Positions 48,249 through 56,823 of a stretch of 58,746 nucleotides of DNA are shown piece after piece (position 1 is the stretch's first letter; every line of letters begins with the position of its first letter). The DNA lies in the NCBI GenBank assembly GCA_003054665.1, contig QAYY01000021.1:1-58746 (forward strand). Reading direction: 5' to 3'. Source of the DNA: Opitutaceae bacterium EW11. GTDB lineage: Bacteria; Verrucomicrobiota; Verrucomicrobiia; Opitutales; Opitutaceae. Both the position numbers and the translations under genes were made by a program. The notes below the pieces were generated by a model that worked only from the letters and a program-made list of their open reading frames with translations, searched no databases and had not been told where the DNA came from.

Positions 48249-48851
48249 ATGTCAACGAAAGCTCAGGAAGTGGCCTTCGACCGTGTCCTAGTGGATCGTT
48301 TCAAGAGCGGCGACTCCGCTGCTTTTGACGAAATGGTTTCGCGCTATTGGGGGCGCATCTACGCCATGGTGCACCAGCTGCTGCGGAACCAACAGGATGC
48401 AGAGGAGGTGACGCAGGATGCGTTCATCAGGGCCCATCGTGGCTTGGTCAATTTCCGCGGCGAGTCTGCGTTCTCCACCTGGCTTTACCAGATCGCGACG
48501 AATCTCGCCCGTAACCGGTATTGGTATTGGTGGCGCCGGAAACGCGACAAGACGGTTTCGTTTGACCAGCCGGTTAGTGATAATAACGATACGCCGCTCT
48601 CGGAAGTCTTCGCCGCAGAGCTGGAAACCCCAGAAGACGCCACGGTTACCCAAGAGTTTGTCGACCGCATTGCTGTCGGCATGGAAAAATTAAGCCCCAA
48701 ACATCGCGAGATTCTCATCCTGCGAAACGTAAAGAACATGTCGTACGAAGATATTGCCGCCATTCTTGGCATCTCCGTTGGCACGGTCAAAAGCCGTATC
48801 GCGCGGGCTCGCGAGAGCCTGCGATCAAAGATGGGAGAAGAGTTCAAATGA
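48249..48851 (+). CDS. ECF-type RNA polymerase sigma factor
   Basis: 200 residues with region 2 (FDEMVSRYWGRIYAMVHQLL, DAEEVTQDAFIRAHRGL, FSTWLYQIATNLARNRYWYW) and region 4 (LSPKHREILILRNVKNMSYEDIA, SVGTVKSRIARARESLR). It directs RNA polymerase to an envelope- or stress-type regulon, unknown here. It overlaps the next gene by four bases (ATGA), typical of sigma/anti-sigma pairs. Confidence 0.94.
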   Translation: MSTKAQEVAFDRVLVDRFKSGDSAAFDEMVSRYWGRIYAMVHQLLRNQQDAEEVTQDAFIRAHRGLVNFRGESAFSTWLYQIATNLARNRYWYWWRRKRDKTVSFDQPVSDNNDTPLSEVFAAELETPEDATVTQEFVDRIAVGMEKLSPKHREILILRNVKNMSYEDIAAILGISVGTVKSRIARARESLRSKMGEEFK

Positions 48852-49582
48852 AGGAGTCACGGTTTATCGAGCTGCTGAATCTTTACGTCGACCATCAGCT
48901 GTCTCCTGCAGAGGCCGCTGAGCTCGAGTCGGAGATCCTTAGGAATCCAGCCCGCCGCCAGACATACCAACAGTACTGCCGCATGCAGAAGGCATGCACG
49001 ATGCTTTTCGAGAGGGAGAGCACCCATGCTCCCGCTTCCGGCGCGCTCGCTACAGCCTTGGTTGAAGCGGATCGCAAGATCGTCGAGTTCCCCAAAAGCC
49101 ATCTGCACTGGACGCGCGCTTTGTATCCGATTGCAGCAGCTGCTGCGGCCGCGTGTATCGCGATCGTGGTCGTGCGGCGTGATCAATCCCATGGCGTTAC
49201 CCCAGTCTCGGCGCCAGTGGTGGCGTCTACGGTGCCGCAATCAACTGCGGCAGAGCAATCCGTCTCGATCGACCTCACTGCTGCGAAAGTAGCGCCTGCA
49301 AATTCACGTCCCGAATACTTCTCGGTTTTTGCCACGCGCAGGTCTTCAGCTGATCGGCAGGTCCAGCCTGTGGATACGTTGACCACGAGTGTGCCGCGAG
49401 ACGGCCTGGGCTCCTATGCGTGGATGCGCGATGTCGAACTCGCCCCCGTCCCGACCCTGGTCGCCGAGCAAATAACGCTGAAAAACTCGAACGGTACGCA
49501 GCCGGAGGATCGGATACTGCGAAGCAGCAAGCCGGTTCGCGGTGTGTCCGACGAATTGAGCGCGTTCCAGTTCCAGCGCTGA
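48848..49582 (+). CDS. Anti-sigma-factor-like membrane protein
   Basis: 244 residues. The first ~55 residues (LNLYVDHQLSPAEAAELESE, RRQTYQQYCRMQKAC) look like an anti-sigma domain with H and two C, although the exact HxxxCxxC zinc motif is not met. A transmembrane segment lies at about 93-107 (YPIAAAAAAACIAIVVV), followed by a low-complexity periplasmic tail. Coupled to the sigma gene, so most likely its regulator. Confidence 0.78.
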   Translation: MKESRFIELLNLYVDHQLSPAEAAELESEILRNPARRQTYQQYCRMQKACTMLFERESTHAPASGALATALVEADRKIVEFPKSHLHWTRALYPIAAAAAAACIAIVVVRRDQSHGVTPVSAPVVASTVPQSTAAEQSVSIDLTAAKVAPANSRPEYFSVFATRRSSADRQVQPVDTLTTSVPRDGLGSYAWMRDVELAPVPTLVAEQITLKNSNGTQPEDRILRSSKPVRGVSDELSAFQFQR

Positions 49583-49610
49583 TTCGTTCTCAAAACGTTC
49601 AACCCGCCGA

Positions 49611-49636
49611 AGGCGCTCTTAGCTGAGCGCCTTTTT
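49611..49636 (+). terminator. Rho-independent terminator overlapping the 3' end of ruvA
   Basis: AGGCGCTC/GAGCGCCT stem of 8 bp, loop TTAGCT, then a run of T. It ends the sigma/anti-sigma transcript, and its right half lies inside the last codons of ruvA on the other strand. Confidence 0.85.
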
Positions 49637-50239
49637 TATGAGCTGTTCTGTCGTTGCAGAAGCTCCGAGCTGAAGTGTTGCGCGGCGGATCGCCTCGTCC
49701 GCCGAATCGGCCTTGTATCCCAAAGCAACAAGCGCGAGCACTGCGTCTCTGATACGCGATTCTGGTTTGGCAGGCGCGCCGGCCTCAAGGTTGCCAGCCA
49801 CCGGACTGGTCGACGGCGAATCGGACGCTCCAAGTTTTGCCCGCAGTTCGACCACCAGACGCTCCGCCGTCTTTTTCCCGATACCCGGGCATTTGGCCAA
49901 CGAGGCGATGTCCCCATCCCGAATCGCCGCCGCCAGCGATGCGAGTGAGAGCTTGCTCATGATCGTCACAGCCATCTTCGGTCCGACGCCTGTGACATTT
50001 TCGATCATCAGGCGGAAGAAATCCCGTTCCTCCACGTTCGCGAAACCATACAGCGTTTGGGAATCCTCGCGGTAAATCACGAGCGTGTGTAGTTTCACCG
50101 TCGCACCCGGGGCGGGCAGTTTCTCTGCAGTCGTGACCGGTATGTGCACCTCGTATCCCAGGCCATTGAGTTCAACAATGGCCGAGAGCGGCGTAGCGGA
50201 AGTGAGGATACCCTGGATCGACGTGATCATGTCTGCCAA
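49619..50239 (-). CDS. ruvA: Holliday junction helicase subunit RuvA
   Basis: 206 residues. N-terminal OB fold (MITSIQGILTSATPLSAIVELNG), middle helix-hairpin-helix region (NVTGVGPKMAVTIMSKLS, KCPGIGKKTAERLVVELRAKL), and the flexible linker before the C-terminal domain III (DAVLALVALGYKADSADEAI). It binds Holliday junctions and positions RuvB. ruvB and ruvC are not adjacent here. Confidence 0.95.
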   Translation of the reverse strand: MADMITSIQGILTSATPLSAIVELNGLGYEVHIPVTTAEKLPAPGATVKLHTLVIYREDSQTLYGFANVEERDFFRLMIENVTGVGPKMAVTIMSKLSLASLAAAIRDGDIASLAKCPGIGKKTAERLVVELRAKLGASDSPSTSPVAGNLEAGAPAKPESRIRDAVLALVALGYKADSADEAIRRATLQLGASATTEQLIKKALS

Positions 50240-50343
50240 GTCATGCGTGCCGAATGCGCAATGGCGAGCCTCAGCTGGCCGACGGCCACTGGGAACAGCC
50301 GCTTTTCACTGGAGCGGCTGACGAACATCCGCCGCGTAAGACC

Positions 50344-51075
50344 TTATTTGAGTCCGAGCACGTCCTGCATATCGTACACGCCGGCAGGACGAGACTTCAG
50401 CCACTGCGCTGCGCGAAGAGCGCCTCGAGCGAAAATGCTCCGATCGGAAGCTTTGTGGGTAAGCTCCACACGCTCGCCGAGGGCGGCGAATATCACGGTA
50501 TGGTCGCCTACGACGTCGCCGCCGCGGAGCGAATGGATGCCGACCTCCGTGGCTTTGCGCTCTCCCGTAATGCCGTTGCGTCCGTGCCGCAGGGCGTCGG
50601 CCGCAAGATGGCGTTCCCTGAGGATGATCTCGAGAAGCCGATCGGCCGTGCCGCTCGGGGCGTCCTTTTTGAACCGATGGTGCATCTCGACGACTTCTGC
50701 GTCGTAGTCGCTGCCAAGGACTGCTGCAGCGCGCTGAGTAAGAGCGAAGAGCAGGTTCACGCCCACGGAGTAGTTTCCCGACCAGACGGTCGGAGTGCGG
50801 GCGGCAAGTGTTAGGAGCGACTTCTTGTCTTCCGGTGAGTGTCCGGTCGTTCCAATCACGAGCGGTTTGTTCGCCGCCACGGCGAGGCGGATCACTTCGG
50901 CGGTGATCTTGTGTGAACTGAAATCAATGACGGCGTCAGCCTTGGCGATGCCGGCAGCGAGATCGTCACCCGCGTCGAGCGGCCATGCGATAGCGCAATC
51001 GGCGCCCGGCGCGGCTGCGATGATGGCTTGGCCCATACGCCCCAGGGCCCCGACAAGTGCGATTTGCAGCGGCAT
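50344..51075 (-). CDS. dapB: 4-hydroxy-tetrahydrodipicolinate reductase
   Basis: 243 residues. The NAD(P) loop GALGRMGQAI is at the N-terminus, GTTGHSPEDK binds the cofactor, and the catalytic EMHHRFKKDAPSGTA carries H and K. It reduces the DapA product in the lysine/diaminopimelate pathway. Slightly shorter than E. coli DapB (273). It follows dapA by 3 bp on the same strand. Confidence 0.95.
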   Translation of the reverse strand: MPLQIALVGALGRMGQAIIAAAPGADCAIAWPLDAGDDLAAGIAKADAVIDFSSHKITAEVIRLAVAANKPLVIGTTGHSPEDKKSLLTLAARTPTVWSGNYSVGVNLLFALTQRAAAVLGSDYDAEVVEMHHRFKKDAPSGTADRLLEIILRERHLAADALRHGRNGITGERKATEVGIHSLRGGDVVGDHTVIFAALGERVELTHKASDRSIFARGALRAAQWLKSRPAGVYDMQDVLGLK

Positions 51076-51078
51076 GGT

Positions 51079-51966
51079 TTACTTTCCGATCGCTTGAAGC
51101 GAGGCGATCAGGATCTGCTCGTTGGCTTTGCTCATCTCACAAAGGGGGGAGCGGACGAAGGGGGAGGAGATTCGCCCAGCGTGGGCCAGCGCGGTTTTCA
51201 CCGGCACAGGATTGGGTTCAACAAAAAGTGCCTTAAACACCGGATAGAGCTTGCGATGCATCTTGGCGGCTTTTGCGAAATCGTTGGCAAGCGCGGCAAG
51301 TGTAAGTTGAGCGACCTCTTTCGGAAGGAGATTCGAGGCTACGCTGATGACACCCTCGGCGCCGACGGACATGAATGGAAGGGTCAGACTGTCGTCGCCG
51401 CTGAGAACTGTAAGGTCTTTCCCGAGGGCTTGTTTCAACTGGTCGACACGATCGACCGAGCCGCCGGCTTCTTTGATGTACGCAACGTGCGAATACTTCT
51501 TCCGGAGGCGTTCGACCACAGGCACACTGATCTCAATGCCACAGCGCCCCGGAATCGAGTAGAGAATAATCGGGCGATCCGTCTGCTCTGCGATTGTGGC
51601 GAAATGACGGAAAAGCCCCTCCTGGCTCGGCTTGTTATAGTAGGGAGCCACCACGAGCATGGCGTCAGCCTTGGCCTCGTGCGAAAGACGGGTCAACTCC
51701 ACTGCCTCGTGGGTCGAATTGGAGCCAGTGCCTGCGATGACTGGAACGCGCCGACGGGTTGTTTCGATGACCGCGCGAATCACATCCATGTGTTCTTCGT
51801 ATGAGAGCGTCGGCGATTCGCCCGTGGTTCCTACCGGCACCAATCCGTGGATACCTGATTTGATCTGAAATTCCGTGAGCTTTCGGAGATCGTCGAAGTC
51901 GACGGCCTCGTTTTTGAACGGGGTCACGAGAGCGGTGATGGCACCGGTGAGCGGACGGAGTTTCAT
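51079..51966 (-). CDS. dapA: 4-hydroxy-tetrahydrodipicolinate synthase
   Basis: 295 residues, TIM barrel. GTTGESPTLSYEEH carries the pyruvate-binding TTGE, YYNKPSQEGLFRHF carries the catalytic Y, and AYIKEAGGSVDR carries the Schiff-base lysine. It condenses pyruvate with aspartate semialdehyde. ATG 51966 drops 17 residues that lie outside the family. First gene of a dapA-dapB operon. Confidence 0.96.
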   Translation of the reverse strand: MKLRPLTGAITALVTPFKNEAVDFDDLRKLTEFQIKSGIHGLVPVGTTGESPTLSYEEHMDVIRAVIETTRRRVPVIAGTGSNSTHEAVELTRLSHEAKADAMLVVAPYYNKPSQEGLFRHFATIAEQTDRPIILYSIPGRCGIEISVPVVERLRKKYSHVAYIKEAGGSVDRVDQLKQALGKDLTVLSGDDSLTLPFMSVGAEGVISVASNLLPKEVAQLTLAALANDFAKAAKMHRKLYPVFKALFVEPNPVPVKTALAHAGRISSPFVRSPLCEMSKANEQILIASLQAIGK

Positions 51967-52048
51967 GGAGGGTTTACAGGAGAATACCTTGCACAGCAAA
52001 GCAGTCCTATTTACCAAATCCGCAACGCTTTTTTACCTGTGACCCCCG

Positions 52049-53137
52049 ATGTCGTTGCACACTGAGATATTCAACGAACTGCTCAAGCTGGCCGTGGAAA
52101 GCGGAGCGAGCGATGTGGTGGTGAAGTCGAATAAACCGGGCTATGTGCGCCTTTCCGGACGTTTGAAACCGGTCGACATGGACCCGATAGCGGGCACTGA
52201 GGCGCAAGCATTTGTCGACGATCATGTGCCGCGCGTTTTCAAGACGGTTTGGGAGAATGAAGGGCAGATCGACTTCGCGTACACGGCCGAAAACGTCGGC
52301 CGCTTTCGTGTGAACGCGTTCCATCAGCGCGGCACGGTCAGCATCGTTTTTCGGCACATCAAGAGCCGCATTCCGACTTTCGAAGACCTTAATCTCGATC
52401 CCGATCCGCTGCTGCATCTCGCGAAAGCGAAGGACGGTATTCTGCTCGTATGCGGAGCCACCGGCTCAGGCAAAAGCTCGACGATGGCGGCGATGCTCAA
52501 CTGGGTTAATCACAATTTCGACAAGCACATCGTCACGATCGAAGACCCCATCGAGTACACGTTCCAGGATGACAAGTCGGTCTTCAATCAGCGTGAGATT
52601 GGCCTCGACGTCCCCAGTTTCGCTTTGGCGATTCGTTCTGTCCTGCGCCAGAATCCGGACATCATCCTGATCGGCGAAATGCGCGATAAGGAAACCTTCG
52701 AGACGGCCATCGCCGCCGCTGAGACCGGTCACTTGGTCATCACCACGATGCACGCGGCGACCGTTGCTCAATCGCTGACGCGCCTCTTCGAGTTTTTCCC
52801 GCCGGAGCAACAATTGCAGGCGCGGCGGCAAATCGCGGGCTCCATTCGTGGCATCATCTGCCAGAAGCTTATCCCGGCGCTGGAAGGGGGCGGCCGTTTG
52901 CCGTCGAACGAGATCCTGAACTGCGACGCCACGATCAAGACGCTGATTCTCGAGGGGCAGTTTGAAAAGATCCAGGGCTTGTTGGAGAGTACTGGAGACT
53001 CCCACACGTACTCGTTCAACCGTGACCTCTACCGACTCATCAAGGCCGGCAAAATCAGCAAGGGCGACGGGTTGCGTTTCTCGCCGAATCCGCAAGCCCT
53101 CGAGATGAACCTCAAGGGCATCTTCATCAAAACCTGA
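52049..53137 (+). CDS. pilT: PilT/PilU-type type IV pilus retraction ATPase
   Basis: 362 residues. Walker A is GATGSGKSSTM, the Asp box is TIEDPIEY, Walker B region is RQNPDIILIGEMRD, and the His box is TMHAATVAQSL. Length and AIRSVLRQNPD fit PilT or PilU. Pilus retraction drives twitching and DNA uptake; no other pil gene is in the window. The next gene starts 14 bp downstream. Confidence 0.92.
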   Translation: MSLHTEIFNELLKLAVESGASDVVVKSNKPGYVRLSGRLKPVDMDPIAGTEAQAFVDDHVPRVFKTVWENEGQIDFAYTAENVGRFRVNAFHQRGTVSIVFRHIKSRIPTFEDLNLDPDPLLHLAKAKDGILLVCGATGSGKSSTMAAMLNWVNHNFDKHIVTIEDPIEYTFQDDKSVFNQREIGLDVPSFALAIRSVLRQNPDIILIGEMRDKETFETAIAAAETGHLVITTMHAATVAQSLTRLFEFFPPEQQLQARRQIAGSIRGIICQKLIPALEGGGRLPSNEILNCDATIKTLILEGQFEKIQGLLESTGDSHTYSFNRDLYRLIKAGKISKGDGLRFSPNPQALEMNLKGIFIKT

Positions 53138-53151
53138 TTTGCCCCGGCAGT

Positions 53152-53973
53152 ATGCCGGTCACTGCGAAACAGCTCGTACTTGCTTCGATTCTGGCACTGA
53201 CGATTGCCCGTGCCGATGATACGGCTCAATCGAGCCAAGCCGACCCGATCGAGTCGGCAAAGCGGGAGCTGAAAGAGCTTCCCACGTTGAAGGGGGCATC
53301 CCGCCTTCCGGGCACAGATGAGGTGTCGATTCCGCTACCCGCATTTCATGCTCCGGGGGCTCTTTCCCTGCAACAGGCGCCCTTGGCTCGGCCTGAGGGT
53401 TCTCGCAGTTCGCAGGGATGGTTGCTCGATGCGCTTCAGGGGAATGACCGCTTGCCGGGACTGAAGCGGACGTCTTCGGGCGGGCGAGGTCCAAACCGGT
53501 CGGATACGCCTCATCAAGAGGAACCCGTACTCGGACGCAACCCGCTCGATCGGTACATGGTGCAGTGGATGACGCCCCAGAGCCGAAGCATCTTGTCGCA
53601 GACACAGGTCTCTCGAGCGTTACCTGAAGGGCCACCTTCATCGATCTCTCAATCCTGGCGCGTGGACCCGATGCTGGAGAACCGGTCGAACAAAGCGCGT
53701 GCTGGGCTTTTCCCAGAGAGCCGTCGAGTGAATCCCTATCTCGAATCGGACAACGACAGCACCGGCTGGGTTGGCTCTACTCTGCAGATCCCCGATTCTG
53801 CGAACCTACGGACCATTCGACCTGTGGGCGATTTTCAGCAGGTGATTCCATCGCCGGTGCGAAGTGCGAGTGACGAGTTGCTGAAACCACACCAGCAGCT
53901 CGTGCCCTACACGCCGCCGACCGCGCCGCTCGTCGACGAGCAGAAGTACTTTCCGCAGCTCCGAAAGTTTTAG
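53152..53973 (+). CDS. Hypothetical exported protein
   Basis: 273 residues with a signal peptide (KQLVLASILALTIARA) and a proline- and serine-rich, low-hydrophobicity mature part. Repeated short phrases occur (NPLDRYMVQWMT, WRVDPMLENRSN, SRRVNPYLESDN) that suggest an extended periplasmic protein. No family was recognised. Close behind pilT, it could be co-transcribed. Confidence 0.65.
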   Translation: MPVTAKQLVLASILALTIARADDTAQSSQADPIESAKRELKELPTLKGASRLPGTDEVSIPLPAFHAPGALSLQQAPLARPEGSRSSQGWLLDALQGNDRLPGLKRTSSGGRGPNRSDTPHQEEPVLGRNPLDRYMVQWMTPQSRSILSQTQVSRALPEGPPSSISQSWRVDPMLENRSNKARAGLFPESRRVNPYLESDNDSTGWVGSTLQIPDSANLRTIRPVGDFQQVIPSPVRSASDELLKPHQQLVPYTPPTAPLVDEQKYFPQLRKF

Positions 53974-54590
53974 AAGCGGCATCGTTCTCTGCTCCGCATC
54001 AAGGCGAGAAGGAGCGAGCACGGGCTGGATAGCCATCGGCGATAGCCCGCAGTCGTATGCGTGTTCAGGCGTCTCTTGCTGGCACCCCTTGGGCGAAGAG
54101 CGTAGCCGTCTCGCGCGGTGTTGGGTCGACGGCAGTGATACTGCTCCCATTGAAGTTTCATCTGCCAGATGCTTTTCGTGGTCCGACTTTGTGCTGAACC
54201 ATCGGGACATTGCCCGTTGCCTTTCAGCTCGGATCGGCGCGGGGAACCGACGGTGACGGAGAGAATGGCCAAGACTGCATCTATTCCGAGCCTTGCTTGC
54301 GCAACTAAAACGCGTCTACAAACGTGAATGCGGACAACGGACTCATCGGGGCGGGGGAGGTCGGACAGAAACGCCGACAGGCAAGGAGCTGAGCGCCCGA
54401 GCACCATGGCAGCCTACCAAATCGCCGGACGGCTCACTGTCTGAGCAGTTGATGTTACCAGTGCTAGCTTTGCCATAGCAAAACCCGTAACCGCCAATCT
54501 CTCCATCTATGCCCATCAATCAGAAGCGTCTCTTCGTCCTCCACCAACCCCCTCAGCAAACTCCCCAACTTAGTTGAGGCTAATAAAACT
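53974..54590. other. 617-bp stretch before the cassette array, no gene recognised
   Basis: Between the exported protein and the first cassette. In an integron this is where a divergent integrase gene would be expected. I read all six frames: the longest open frame is 145 codons on the minus strand (53970-54407), without tyrosine-recombinase motifs (no HxLRH, no GxGxR, no final Y context). Open frames on + also show nothing known. It may hold a promoter or decayed sequence. Confidence 0.5.
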
Positions 54591-54597
54591 GTTCGGC
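54565..54597 (+). other. Candidate attI or first insertion point (core GTTCGGC)
   Basis: GTTCGGC at 54591-54597 is identical to the core at the 3' end of the attC sites, but no attC stem lies upstream of it. CAACTTAGTTGAGGC at 54567-54581 contains a second core-like GTTGAGGC. A bare core at the outer edge of the first cassette is the structure of an attI site; a secondary insertion point is the alternative. Confidence 0.5.
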
Positions 54598-54605
54598 GCA
54601 CCACA

Positions 54606-54932
54606 ATGGGTCTCGACGGCACAGTTTTCTCCGACGCTACAAATGAGGACCTCCTAGCGACGGAGCGCCTCGGAAACTCAGCAAGTATTGCTTACCTTCG
54701 AGACTTTGTGATGGCCCATACACCAGATGCCGAGATCATCCTCGAGAAAGTGCTTCATTCAGGTACGCATACTGGCGATGAGATTCCCGTTTCGAGTCTC
54801 GAGCGCCTGCGTGGGGAAGTGGAGTCCGTCTCACGAAGCGCGCAGGGAGATGCATCCGTTGCTGAGTTTGTGGCGCGATGCAGGAACCTCGTGGACACGG
54901 CGATCAGGCACCGGCGACCTATCACCTTCTGA
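54606..54932 (+). CDS. Cassette 1: hypothetical 108-residue protein
   Basis: A soluble, acidic and mostly helical protein (NEDLLATERLGNSASIAYL, SSLERLRGEVESVSRSA) ending RHRRPITF. No signal peptide and no membrane segment, unlike most other cassette products here. No family was recognised. ATG 54606 is 14 bases after the cassette edge, typical of cassette genes. About 100 bp of non-coding sequence separates its stop from the attC. Confidence 0.7.
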   Translation: MGLDGTVFSDATNEDLLATERLGNSASIAYLRDFVMAHTPDAEIILEKVLHSGTHTGDEIPVSSLERLRGEVESVSRSAQGDASVAEFVARCRNLVDTAIRHRRPITF

Positions 54933-55033
54933 TTTCAACAGCTGTATGAAAGCCTGGGAATCAGTCGCTGTAGTATCGGTGCGAGAATACTGCGACAACG
55001 TTGAAGGTCCGGAAATGAGAAATACGAAATCCG

Positions 55034-55133
55034 GCCGAACCAGTCGATGGAGCCAACGCCTACAGCCGTCACGCCGCGTGCTTGCGCACGCGTCGCGCCG
55101 GCTGTAGGCGTGGCTCATCATTAAACGTTCGGC
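55034..55133 (+). repeat. attC site 1
   Basis: 100 bp from R'' GCCGAAC (55034-55040) to R' GTTCGGC (55127-55133). The arms CCAACGCCTACAGCCG and CCGGCTGTAGGCGTGG fold back on each other with a CGTGCTTGCGCACG-type terminal hairpin. Confidence 0.93.
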
Positions 55134-55139
55134 AATAGC

Positions 55140-55478
55140 ATGAAAGCATCGAAATTCACGTACGCACTTCTCACGGCCGTGGCGATCCTGTGCGGCTGCA
55201 GCCACACGTCGCAGAAGAAGACAAGTTCCGCGGCAACCACGGTTCTGACTCCTGATCGCGAGGCCCGGATGGATGCGATCGTGAAGCGACTCACTGCTCA
55301 GGGTTATTCGGAGTCCCGTGCTAGACGAATTGCCTCCAAGCAGGTGCCATTGGTTCAAGAGCAGACCCAATCGTCTGAATCTCTTGTAGACCTGGTCACT
55401 GGAGCTACTGCAAAGCGCGAAGCTGAGGACGCGAAATTCCGGAAGGATCTCGACCAACTCGCCAAACCAAGCAAGTAG
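55140..55478 (+). CDS. Cassette 2: small lipoprotein
   Basis: 112 residues. Signal peptide with lipobox LCGC near residue 20 (AILCGCSHTS), then a lysine-rich soluble part containing a short helix-turn region, MDAIVKRLTAQGYSESRARRIA. That segment resembles a UBA-like or lysine-rich helical unit, but it is not a named domain. Starts 12 bases after the cassette edge. Function unknown; a lipid anchor suggests an envelope role. Confidence 0.75.
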   Translation: MKASKFTYALLTAVAILCGCSHTSQKKTSSAATTVLTPDREARMDAIVKRLTAQGYSESRARRIASKQVPLVQEQTQSSESLVDLVTGATAKREAEDAKFRKDLDQLAKPSK

Positions 55479-55576
55479 CCATCTCGCCGTCGCGCCTTGA
55501 AGACACGGATGAAGCACTCATTGAGCCATACGCTGCGCGGGAAGTCTGAATACGCTTTCCGTCGACTGACAATCCG

Positions 55577-55676
55577 GCCGAACCAGTCGCTGGAGCCAAC
55601 GCCTACATCCGTCATGCCTCGTGCTTGCGCACGAGTCACGCCGGCTGTAGGCGTGGCTCATCATTAAACGTTAGGA
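55577..55676 (+). repeat. attC site 2
   Basis: 100 bp from R'' GCCGAAC (55577) to R' GTTAGGA (55670-55676). R' differs from the other sites because it belongs to the start of cassette 3, as expected when cassettes from different circles are joined. Confidence 0.93.
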
Positions 55677-55696
55677 TCAGTCGATCAGCTTTCGTC

Positions 55697-56017
55697 ATGC
55701 ATAGTATTTTATCCCGTGTGATTATTGTCCTTCTCGCAGTCTGGCCCATCGCTGGCTGCTCGACCTCTCACGTGGTGCAGATGTCACCGGGCTATTACAT
55801 GATTTCACGATCCGCCGAAGTCGGTAGCTCCACGAGTGAGGCCCAGCTCAGATCGAGTGTTGTTAAGCAAGCGCATCGGTTCGCCGAGAGAAAAGGCAAA
55901 TGGGAGATTACGGTGGCATCGAAAGCCACCCCCGGAGGACCTGGATCCCCTGCAAGTTTCGAATACCGGTTTCGGCTAGTGGATGCAGGCGTGCAATCCT
56001 CCAATAGAGTCGGGTAA
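55697..56017 (+). CDS. Cassette 3: lipoprotein, apparently cut short by an in-frame stop
   Basis: 106 residues from ATG 55697. Signal peptide with lipobox IAGCST, then MSPGYYMISRSAEVGSS and a domain ending in SFEYRFRLVDAG. The MxPxxYxxSR pattern is seen in other small lipoproteins of unknown role. A TAA at 56015 ends the frame, but the same frame stays open for 64 more codons and encodes a SHOCT-like motif. So the intact protein was probably a lipoprotein with a C-terminal SHOCT domain. A sequencing error is possible. Confidence 0.7.
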   Translation: MHSILSRVIIVLLAVWPIAGCSTSHVVQMSPGYYMISRSAEVGSSTSEAQLRSSVVKQAHRFAERKGKWEITVASKATPGGPGSPASFEYRFRLVDAGVQSSNRVG

Positions 56018-56212
56018 CCAAATGAATTCGGTGTCCTTTACGAATTGTCCAGGCTCGAAGACTACCACAATCGAGGCGTCCTAAGCGATCGCGAATATGA
56101 CTCGGAGAAGAAGATTCTCCTGCACGGAACACGGGAAGATCCTAACCAGTCGCTGGAGCCAACAGCTACGACTGTCACGCCTCCTGCTGCGCAGGAGCCG
56201 CGCCAGCCGTAG
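56018..56212 (+). pseudogene. Downstream part of cassette 3 gene: SHOCT-like segment after the stop
   Basis: Same frame as the cassette 3 lipoprotein, directly behind its TAA. It reads LYELSRLEDYHNRGVLSDRE then YDSEKKILLHG, which fits the SHOCT pattern (short, C-terminal, L..L...G.LSD.E...K..LL). It then continues into the attC as NQSLEPTATTVTP and stops at 56212. No good start codon of its own. Confidence 0.6.
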
Positions 56213-56238
56213 CCGTGGCTCATCATTAAACGTTCGGC
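56140..56238 (+). repeat. attC site 3
   Basis: 99 bp from R'' TCCTAAC (56140-56146) to R' GTTCGGC (56232-56238). R'' is complementary to this cassette's own start (GTTAGGA), and the match extends to nine bases (GATCCTAAC against GTTAGGATC). Confidence 0.93.
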
Positions 56239-56244
56239 AACATC

Positions 56245-56691
56245 ATGAATACCCAGCTTGCTGAGGCTTTAGTAACGAGCATGTTTACTCTAGCCGGCGG
56301 CGTCCTCGTTTTCGCAGTATCTGAGCTCTCGCAGGAGCTCCTGCTAAAGCCACTCACTGCTTTCCGGAAGACACTCAGCGACGTATCTTTTGCGCTCGTT
56401 TACCACGCGAACATAATCGCCAGTGCCAAGTGGGAGGACTCACCAGAAAAGTGCCAGGAAGCATCAGCAGAGCTTCGTAGGCTTTCGGCGCGTATCAGAG
56501 CGGATGCAGGTTCGATTTGGGGCTATCGCGCTCTATCGCTTATCGGTGTTCTCCCTCGTAGAGTAGATGTCAGCGAAGCCGCAAGTCTCCTTATACGCCT
56601 TTCGAATATCACTGGAAGCAATGGCGATTGGGAGCTGAAGTCCGAAGATAAGCGACAGGTGGGACGGCTCCTTAACCTCGAGATTGGATGA
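56245..56691 (+). CDS. Cassette 4: membrane-anchored hypothetical protein
   Basis: 148 residues. One N-terminal transmembrane segment (about 10-28, TSMFTLAGGVLVFAVSEL), then a cytoplasmic or periplasmic helical part with RKTLSDVSFALVYHANI and ECQEASAELRRLSARIRA-like helices. From memory, similar small proteins (membrane helix, then LEP.. and FAL.YYAN) occur in other bacteria without known function. ATG 56245 is 12 bases after the cassette edge, and the stop lies eight bases before the attC. Confidence 0.72.
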   Translation: MNTQLAEALVTSMFTLAGGVLVFAVSELSQELLLKPLTAFRKTLSDVSFALVYHANIIASAKWEDSPEKCQEASAELRRLSARIRADAGSIWGYRALSLIGVLPRRVDVSEAASLLIRLSNITGSNGDWELKSEDKRQVGRLLNLEIG

Positions 56692-56698
56692 CAATCCC

Positions 56699-56798
56699 GC
56701 CGAACCAGTCGCTGGAGCCAACGCCCACAGCCGTCACACCTCGTGCTGGCGCACGAGTCGCGCCCGCTGTGGGCGTGGCTCATCATTAAACGTTCGGC
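56699..56798 (+). repeat. attC site 4
   Basis: 100 bp from R'' GCCGAAC (56699) to R' GTTCGGC (56792-56798). Arm variant CCCACAGCCG/CCCGCTGTGGG shows compensating changes relative to site 1 (CCTACAG/CTGTAGG), which keep the stem. Confidence 0.93.
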
Positions 56799-56823
56799 AT
56801 GCACTAGTCACATCCCGAAAAAA

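Noticed and set aside
53970-54407. 145-codon minus-strand frame as a decayed integron integrase
   Set aside because: No tyrosine-recombinase motif or IntI-type extra domain could be found; it overlaps the end of the exported-protein gene.
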